This document shows, piece by piece, positions 58,595 to 64,000 of a stretch of DNA of 64,000 bases. The stretch comes from Saccharothrix tamanrassetensis (GTDB taxonomy: Bacteria; Actinomycetota; Actinomycetes; Mycobacteriales; Pseudonocardiaceae): NCBI RefSeq assembly GCF_014203665.1, contig NZ_JACHJN010000008.1:62001-126000 (forward strand), read 5' to 3'. Numbering within the stretch: the first letter of the stretch is position 1; each line of letters begins with the position of its first letter. The notes below the pieces were generated by a model. That model saw only the letters and a list, made by a program, of their open reading frames with translations. It was not told where the DNA came from and ran no database searches. A program made the position numbers and the translations under genes.

Positions 58595-58872
58595 TTTCGT
58601 GCGCTCGGAACGATCTTGGAAATGGTCACGGGACGGTATCGAAACGATCTTCGGTGGTGCTGTGAAGGAGCGGATCAGGAGCGACTCGCTCCTGATTTTC
58701 TGCCGGCGGCGTGTGGGGTCGCCACCCGATCGGGTGAATCTGCCGTACCTGCTCTGACCTGCCCCGCCGTGCGTGAACCGACGTGAACAGACGTGGATCG
58801 GCGGCCCTGGAGTGTGGGTCGGTCGTAGGGTCGTCGCGTGGCCGGGAATGGTGCGGTCGGCGTCGCTTCAGG

Positions 58873-59784
58873 GTGACCGTCGAGGTGCTGGTCGAGGTGG
58901 CTGACGAGGTGGTGTTGGAGCGGGCCGCGCTGCGCTCGATCGCCGAGGCGGACGACGTCGTCGAGGACGGCTCCCGGCGGAGCGTGGAGCAGGTCCGCGA
59001 GGAGGAGTCCGAGGGCGTGCGGGGTGACCCGGTGGTGGCGTTGGAGACCGTGCTCGACCCGTACGCGATTGTCGACTGCGACGGTGTCGAGGTCGACGGC
59101 GCGGAGTATTCGGCCGTCGAGACGGACGAGCACTGGCGCGCGGTGCCTGTGCGGCCGGATTTCGCCGGTCTGTTCCCGGAGTGCGGGTGCGGGGACGAGT
59201 CGTGCGACGTGTGCGCGGAGGCCATGGTGACGCCGAGGACGGCCGCGGTGTTGTGGTCTGCGGCGGAGTTCCTGGCCGACCTGGCCTACAACGACGTGAT
59301 CGAGTTCGGCGACGACCCGGTCGACCCGGCCGACGAAATGTGGGCGGTGTTCGACGAGTTCCCGCGGATCACCTGGCGTCAGGACGCGGTGTGGCGGCGC
59401 CAGGCCGCCCGCTCCTGTGACGACCTGGTCGCAGACTTGGCGGCGGGGGAGTGGCCCCGACCGCGGTGCGCGGCGGAGGAGATGGCGCTGCACCTGGTCC
59501 TGCGGTACGCGGAGTCGGCGGTGGACGACGGCTGGTCCGGTCTGGACACCCACTTCGCCGGTCTCCCCGAACGGGAGGACGACCTGGACTGGATGCTGCT
59601 GTCGGACGTGCTGTTCAAGGACCACGACATCCTGGAACTGTTCGACCCCGGCCGCGACGGCATCGAAGACCCCGACGACAACCACAACCGCCACCTGAAC
59701 ATGGGCGACTACCGACCCCGCGCCTGGTTCACCACCTTCGACCACATGACCCCACGCGACCCGCGTCGACCCTTCCGCCTGTGA
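58873..59784 (+). CDS. Hypothetical protein, 303 aa, acidic
   Basis: Read from the GTG at 58873 ([20 protein letters not shown]). Very acidic, with one Cys cluster [11 protein letters not shown] near residue 111 that might bind a metal, and later [20 protein letters not shown]. It has strong G/C third-position bias, so it is a real gene. No membrane segments and no known family. First chromosomal gene right of the AICE. Confidence 0.75.
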   Translation: MTVEVLVEVADEVVLERAALRSIAEADDVVEDGSRRSVEQVREEESEGVRGDPVVALETVLDPYAIVDCDGVEVDGAEYSAVETDEHWRAVPVRPDFAGLFPECGCGDESCDVCAEAMVTPRTAAVLWSAAEFLADLAYNDVIEFGDDPVDPADEMWAVFDEFPRITWRQDAVWRRQAARSCDDLVADLAAGEWPRPRCAAEEMALHLVLRYAESAVDDGWSGLDTHFAGLPEREDDLDWMLLSDVLFKDHDILELFDPGRDGIEDPDDNHNRHLNMGDYRPRAWFTTFDHMTPRDPRRPFRL

Positions 59785-59842
59785 AACCCCGGACCGTCCG
59801 CTACGACGCTCCGAACGGAACGTGCGCAGGTTCGAGCCCAGT

Positions 59843-60179
59843 GCGGAAGGTCTTCGCGGACGCGGACTTCCTGCGCCGGCCGGCCGCCGCGCCGGTCCTG
59901 CCGGTCGGCATCTGCACCGGTGTCATGGTGCTGTCCGCCGCAGAGATCACCCGTGTCCGCAACACGACCACGCACCACGCCGCGAAGGCGGACCTCGCCG
60001 CCCGGAACGCGACGGTGATCAACGCACGCGTGGTCGACGACGGCGAGCTGATCAGCGGCGGCATCACCTCGGGGCCGGACGTCGTGCTGTGGCTGGTCGA
60101 ACGGTTCCCCGGTGTGGCCGCCCACCAGGTGGAGACGGTGATGGAGTACGAACGCCGGGGAACCGTGTGGCGCAGGTGA
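59843..60179 (+). pseudogene. C-terminal fragment of a DJ-1/PfpI family protein
   Basis: The frame reads LPVGICTGVMVLSAAEITRV with the family Cys-Thr-Gly nucleophile elbow, then TTHHAAKADLAARNATVINA and RVVDDGELISGGITSG, ending VMEYERRGTVWRR. This equals the second half of a DJ-1/PfpI-type protein. The N-terminal half (about 90 residues) is missing, and the upstream sequence belongs to the preceding unrelated gene. It is most likely a remnant of a deletion. Confidence 0.7.
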
Positions 60180-60200
60180 TTACCAGCGTGCCGCTTCTGA

Positions 60201-60608
60201 TCAGCCGACGACCGCGGTGACCTCCGCCTCGACCAGGATGCCCGGCTCGAAGAGGACCTCGACGCCGATCAGCGCCGCCGGCGGGGTCGCCGTGATGCCC
60301 AGTTCCGTCGCTGCCTGCTCGACGCCGGCGACGAACGCGTCGTACATCTCCCGCTTCCAGCCGGCCGCGTACCAGGTGAAGCGGACGACGTCGTCGAACG
60401 TCGCCCCTGCCGCCGCCAGCGACTTCGCGACGTTGCGGTACACCTGCGCGACCTGTCCCGCCAAGTCGCCCGGCGCGACCAGCTCGCCGTTGCCGTCCCA
60501 GGCGACCTGACCGGCGACGTGGATCTGCTTGCTGCCGGTTGCCACGGCCACGTGGTGGTAGAGCGGCACCTGGACGTGTCCGTCGGGGTTGATCAAGGAA
60601 ACCGTCAT
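60201..60608 (-). CDS. RidA family protein
   Basis: A 135-aa RidA/YjgF/UK114 member: VATGSKQIHVAGQVAWDGNG, VYRNVAKSLAAAGATFDDVV and IGVEVLFEPGILVEAEVTAV. Classical RidA hydrolyses reactive imines and enamines; the catalytic-type Arg of that subgroup is not evident, so it may be another subgroup. It is divergent from a MarR gene, with two perfect operators between them, so it is very probably a MarR target. Confidence 0.9.
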   Translation of the reverse strand: MTVSLINPDGHVQVPLYHHVAVATGSKQIHVAGQVAWDGNGELVAPGDLAGQVAQVYRNVAKSLAAAGATFDDVVRFTWYAAGWKREMYDAFVAGVEQAATELGITATPPAALIGVEVLFEPGILVEAEVTAVVG

Positions 60609-60637
60609 GACTCTCGCACTCCTCAGACCTTGTGGGA

Positions 60638-60657
60638 TGACTTCACCCTTGAAGTCA
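60638..60657. promoter_or_regulatory. Predicted MarR operator 1
   Basis: TGACTTCA-CCCT-TGAAGTCA, 8-bp perfect arms, 30 bp upstream of the RidA start. Confidence 0.75.
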
Positions 60658-60670
60658 TCTCATGATGCAG

Positions 60671-60690
60671 TGACTTCAAGGGTGAAGTCA
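60671..60690. promoter_or_regulatory. Predicted MarR operator 2
   Basis: TGACTTCA-AGGG-TGAAGTCA, the exact reverse complement of operator 1. It overlaps the expected -35 region of the MarR gene, so it should give autorepression. Confidence 0.75.
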
Positions 60691-60714
60691 AATCAGTCCC
60701 GATAGGGTGTCCCG

Positions 60715-61221
60715 GTGTCCTCAGAACGGGAAGCTGACCGAGACGCTTCGGCGGAGCCGCGCTGGCTCGACGCCGCCGAGAAGGAAGCGTGGACCGGCCT
60801 CATCTCGATGGCGCTGCTGATGCCGGGCCGCTTGGAAGCGCCCCTGCACCAGGAGTCCGGCCTGACGCTGTTCGAGTACATGACGCTGAGCCAGATCTCC
60901 GAAGCACCGGGGCGCGTGATCCGCATGAGCGAGCTGGCCTACCTGACCAACGGCTCGCTGTCCCGGCTGTCGAACGTCGTCAAACGGCTCGAACAGCGGG
61001 GCTTGGTGACGCGCTCACCCGACCCGGCGGACGGCCGCTACACACTCGCCGCCCTCACCAGCAGCGGTTACGAACTCCTCGTCGCCGCCGCGCCGGTGCA
61101 CCTGCGCGCGGTGCGGGAGCTCGTGCTCGACCCGCTCAGCAAGGCCGACCGGCGGGCGCTGGCCCGCATCGCCGCCAAGCTCCGCACCCGTCCGTCGGAC
61201 TACCACCAGGACGCGCGCTGA
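60715..61221 (+). CDS. MarR-family regulator
   Basis: A 168-aa MarR protein with winged HTH (RMSELAYLTNGSLSRLSNVV, KRLEQRGLVTRSPDPADGRY). It starts at the GTG at 60715; TAGGGT (60703-60708) lies 6 nt upstream and there is no Shine-Dalgarno, so the mRNA is probably leaderless. It likely binds the two 20-bp palindromes in front and controls itself and RidA in response to a small ligand. Confidence 0.9.
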   Translation: MSSEREADRDASAEPRWLDAAEKEAWTGLISMALLMPGRLEAPLHQESGLTLFEYMTLSQISEAPGRVIRMSELAYLTNGSLSRLSNVVKRLEQRGLVTRSPDPADGRYTLAALTSSGYELLVAAAPVHLRAVRELVLDPLSKADRRALARIAAKLRTRPSDYHQDAR

Positions 61222-62030
61222 GACTGGCCGAACCGCTCACCGTACTCGTGGAACTCCGCATCCCGTCGTAGCTCGGGCGAGGAGTCCCAGCAACAACAGA
61301 TCGAGAACCTGCTCTCCGCCATGCCGGACTCCACCGCCGGGGGCGTTCTGCGTGCCTGGGTACAGGCCGTCTCCGACCCCAACGGCGCCGGAGCCTCTCT
61401 CGCCCCGGCGCTGCCCGTACTCATCGCCGAGGCCAAAGACGACGCCGGCACTCTGACCGCGCTCGCCATCGTGGCCTGGATCCTGGACCAGACCGCCTTG
61501 GCCGCCAAAACCTTCGACGAGGCGTCCGACCGGTGGCAGGCCCGTGGCTCACTGCCGGACGGTCTGAGGTGCGCCGTCGGCTGGGCCTATCTGGAGCAGG
61601 GCCGGCGGGCCGAGGCCCGCTCGGTGGCCGCCGAGATCTCGACGGTGGCATCAACGGCCGGGCTGGACCACGCCGAGGCGTGTGCCCATGCGCTCGACGC
61701 GACGGCGCTCGCACTGCTTGGCGAGCCAGCCGACGCCCGACACCGCGCCGAGCAGGCACTGATCCTGGTCGACCCTCTGGAAAACCGCTCCGTCGCGGTC
61801 CTCGCACGCCGTGCCATTGGCCTGGCGGCCGCGGCCGAGGGCGACTACGCCACCGCCTATGTTCAATTCCGCTCCGCTTTCACCGACGACGGCGAGCCTG
61901 TCCATTACCACGTCTCGTACACCGTCCTGGCCGAACTCGCTGCGGCGGCCGTCCGCCGAGGAAGGCAAAAGGACGCCGCCGAACTGCTGGAGCGATCGGC
62001 TCGGCGCCTCCCGACGCAACACGGGCGTCG
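61222..62030 (+). pseudogene. Fragment of a LuxR-family (LAL-type) regulator
   Basis: The frame is open from the MarR stop. From the ATG at 61321 it encodes TPR-like helices (DALTLTALAIVAWILDQTAL-like, GWAYLEQGRRAEARSVAAEI, EAEGDYATAYVQFRSAF) and VLAELAAAAVRRGRQKDAAE, typical of the middle of large LuxR/LAL regulators. The N-terminal ATPase and the C-terminal LuxR HTH are both absent. After about 62030 the reading loses the pattern. Interpreted as a broken remnant. Confidence 0.65.
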
Positions 62031-62102
62031 ACCCCGGCGGATTCATCATGGTGGCCACATTGGACGGAAGCCTGCCCGACACCCGCAGTGGCGTGCCGGG
62101 TC

Positions 62103-62273
62103 TCAGGGGTTCCAGTAAGTGGTGACGTGCGTCCGTTCGAAGCGTCGAGCGGCCAAGTCGGCCTGGGGGATCGTCAAGTGGACGGTGCCTTCCACGTCCC
62201 GATCGCTCGCGGGCAACAGGCGCAGCAGCGCAAAGGCGTTGGTGACGCCCAGGTGGGCCAGTTGGAGCAGCAC
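62103..62273 (-). pseudogene. N-terminal fragment of an IS transposase
   Basis: A GTG at 62273 opens VLLQLAHLGVTNAFALLRLL, then PASDRDVE, the usual N-terminus of a group of integrase-core transposases of actinobacteria. After about 28 residues the similarity ends, and the frame closes with an unrelated tail at 62103. It marks an old insertion that was mostly deleted, next to the broken LuxR gene. Confidence 0.55.
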
Positions 62274-62629
62274 AGCCGGTCGTCATGCCGCGTCACCCGA
62301 CGAGCCCGTGGAACACGAGCATCCCTGCGGGGCATCCCGAGCCCGTGTCCTAATCGCGCCTCTGACCTGCATGGACGGAGTTATCGGCAGGCACAAGGTC
62401 GTGTTCGGAGCCGATGCGGGTGAGCACGGCCATCACCCGGGAGGACGTTCGGATGAGAGCGTCCTCGAGCGCGTCGTCAGATCTTATGCCGCGATCCTGC
62501 TTGACATAGTTTGACTTACCAACCAAACTCGGGATAGTAGGTAATACAAACTAATGAAGACGGGCGACCACGTCGTCCACGTCCAGTAGCGCACCGGTCC
62601 ACCAGTTCCCACCCATCCCAGGAAGAACC
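62274..62629 (+). promoter_or_regulatory. Intergenic region with promoter-like motifs
   Basis: No gene is supported. TTGACA (62501-62506) and TTGACT (62511-62516) are -35-like. The stretch 62501-62560 is AT-rich and holds inverted words AGTTTG (62508) / CAAACT (62524) and TTACC (62516) / GGTAA (62540). These could be a regulated promoter for the monooxygenase gene at 62630. Confidence 0.4.
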
Positions 62630-63621
62630 ATGCCCGCCAACAGTCAGAAGCGTTGTCTCGTCGTCGGTCTCGGCATCAGCGGTCTGGCCACCGCGATCCG
62701 GTTGCGCCGGATCGGTTGGGAACCGGTGATAGTGGAGCGGGCGCCGGGCCGTCGGTCGGACGGCTACTTCGTCGCCCTCTCCGGCGCCGGTCGGGCAGCC
62801 GCGCGACGACTCGGCTTCGACCACGCCATCCCCGACCGGTCCGTACGTGACGGCAGGACCTTCGTCGTCAACCGGGTCGGCGACCGCAAACCGGGTCTGG
62901 GATTCGGAGACCTCCCGGGTGACTGGCGGATGATGCTGCGCGGCGACGTGGAGGCCGCCGCGTTCGACGCACTCCCCGGCGACGTGGAGATCCGCTTCAC
63001 GACCCGACCCACGAGGATCGAGCAGGACGAGTCCGGTGTGGACGTGACCCTCGACCACGACGGCGCGGTCACCACGGAGCGGTTCGCCCTCGTCGTGGGC
63101 GCCGACGGCCTGCGCTCCACCGTCCGACAGCTCGTCTTCGGCCCGCACGGGCACCACCTGCACCGGCTCGGCCACATGATCGCCGCCTTCGCCCTGTCGG
63201 ACCCGCTCGACGGAGTCTCCGCGCACGACGGCGTCAGCCTGTTCGAACCAGGCCGCGCGATGTGGCTCTTCCCCTTCGCCGACCGGCCGCACAGCCTGCT
63301 CTTGTCCTACCGCACCGACGACATCGACGGGCAGTTCACCGGACGACCCGCCGACCGGGTCCGCGCCGCCTTCGGCCCGGCACCGGCCGGCCCCCTGCTC
63401 GGACCGGCACTGGACGCGCTCGACAACACCGGCGACTTCCTGTTCGACACCGTGGAACAGACCCGGATGGACACCTGGTCGCGATCGCACTTCGGCCGAT
63501 CATCGCGCGCAGCACCCGGCTTCCGCTGATCGGCGACGCCCTCCGCTTCCTCCAGGCCAACAGCAAGATCAACGAAGAAAGGGATCTCGACAACGCCGGT
63601 AACCCCACTGCGGCCGCCTGA
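62630..63621 (+). pseudogene. FAD-dependent monooxygenase with internal deletion and frameshift
   Basis: The first 285 codons encode a TetX/PHBH-type monooxygenase: GLGISGLATAIRLRRIG near residue 13 (FAD site), MLRGDVEAAAFDAL, and ALVVGADGLRSTVR. Right after RMDTW the reading leaves the family and stops at 63529. In another frame the DNA from about 63490 to 63621 gives LRPIIARSTRLPLIGDALRF and LQANSKINEERD, the expected C-terminal end. The conserved GDA region that should lie between them is missing. So a deletion of some 60-80 codons has joined the ends out of frame. Confidence 0.75.
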
Positions 63622-63772
63622 ACGCGCGAGCCGCCGGCAAGAAGCCCGCTTGTCCGGGTGGAGGCCCAGGATGCCGGGCAGTTGGCCCCAGCACGTTGTT
63701 GACAGCCTCCAGCTCCGAACCAACGTGGACAGCACGACGTTGTCGTTCTACTCAGATGCAAGGAGAGTCCTC

Positions 63773-64000
63773 ATGTCCGCAATCCGAACCAGGCGCCGAG
63801 CGGTGGCCCGGGTCGCCACAGCGGTGACTGTGGCATTCGGCGTGCCGATCGGGTCTTCCGTCCAGGCCGCTCTGTCGGCGGCACCCGCCGCGAGTCAGGT
63901 CACGTCGGGGATTCCGGCCCTGGTCGATCCCGGGGTCGACCTGGGCCGGCACGCGCCGGGGCGGAGATCGAAACCCCCGACGGAGGCGGCTACCTGGAAG
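63773..64000 (+). CDS. Start of a secreted protein, cut by the window edge
   Basis: The ATG at 63773 follows AAGGAGA and opens a signal peptide (MSAIRTRRRAVARVATAVTV, then AFGVPIGSSVQA). The frame continues to the window end. From about 63945 another frame reads AEIETPDGGGYLE, which looks more like a real protein than the main frame (RRSKPPTEAATWK), so a frameshift may be present. The product cannot be named from 76 residues. Confidence 0.5.
   Translation, partial: MSAIRTRRRAVARVATAVTVAFGVPIGSSVQAALSAAPAASQVTSGIPALVDPGVDLGRHAPGRRSKPPTEAATWK

Overview
The window is high-GC DNA with actinobacterial gene content: LCP wall ligase, SecA2, Spo0M, DUF6401, DUF6319, DUF1015, EACC1 and an actinomycete integrative and conjugative element (AICE). 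GTG starts and 4-nt gene overlaps are common. A member of the Pseudonocardiaceae (Saccharothrix, Lentzea or Actinosynnema-like) is the best guess. This rests on gene content only; no rRNA or marker phylogeny is available here.

Positions 1-37598 are mostly ordinary chromosome. In order they hold: PPK2 polyphosphate kinase; a Tat-exported lactonase-like protein; an SGNH esterase; a HipA-like kinase with DUF3037; an LCP ligase; two small proteins; SecA2; Spo0M with GlsB; a large caspase-STAND-WD40 protein with its EACC1 partner (a conflict or programmed-death type system); a TetR repressor with two clear operators next to an SDR; a three-gene substrate-binding/VWA membrane module; a second TetR; an SDR/MaoC pair divergent from an SDR/quinone-reductase pair; DUF6319, DUF6401 and an MscS-like channel; an S8 protease with a small partner; a CPA2 antiporter with its TrkA-C regulator; DUF1015; the cmk-plsC-der cluster; and a NarL-type two-component system. 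Two large compound hairpins of one repeat family lie at 22479-22911.

Positions 37631-58547 are an integrated AICE of about 20.9 kb in the 3' end of a tRNA-Pro(GGG) gene. A 47-bp direct repeat (37631-37677 and 58501-58547) marks the ends, and a shared 19-bp putative integrase arm site lies about 100 bp inside each end. The element carries integrase, excisionase, a DUF3631 ATPase and a primase-polymerase for replication, an FtsK-type TraB translocase with small membrane and zinc-binding partners, and a Nudix hydrolase. It also carries a PP-loop PAPS-reductase-like protein and a cytosine-C5 DNA methyltransferase whose recognition region appears to be out of frame. The cargo at the right end is a GntR-kinase fusion, a 2-hydroxyacid dehydrogenase and a membrane pentapeptide-repeat protein, with visibly lower GC in part. 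Two repeat clusters (46573-46749 and 57898-58064) are candidates for the transfer locus and the replication origin.

Positions 58548-64000 are accessory chromosome with signs of decay. Intact genes are a hypothetical protein and a RidA/MarR divergent pair with twin palindromic operators. Around them are a truncated DJ-1/PfpI gene, a LuxR-type regulator fragment, a transposase fragment, an FAD monooxygenase with an internal deletion, and the start of a secreted protein cut by the window edge.
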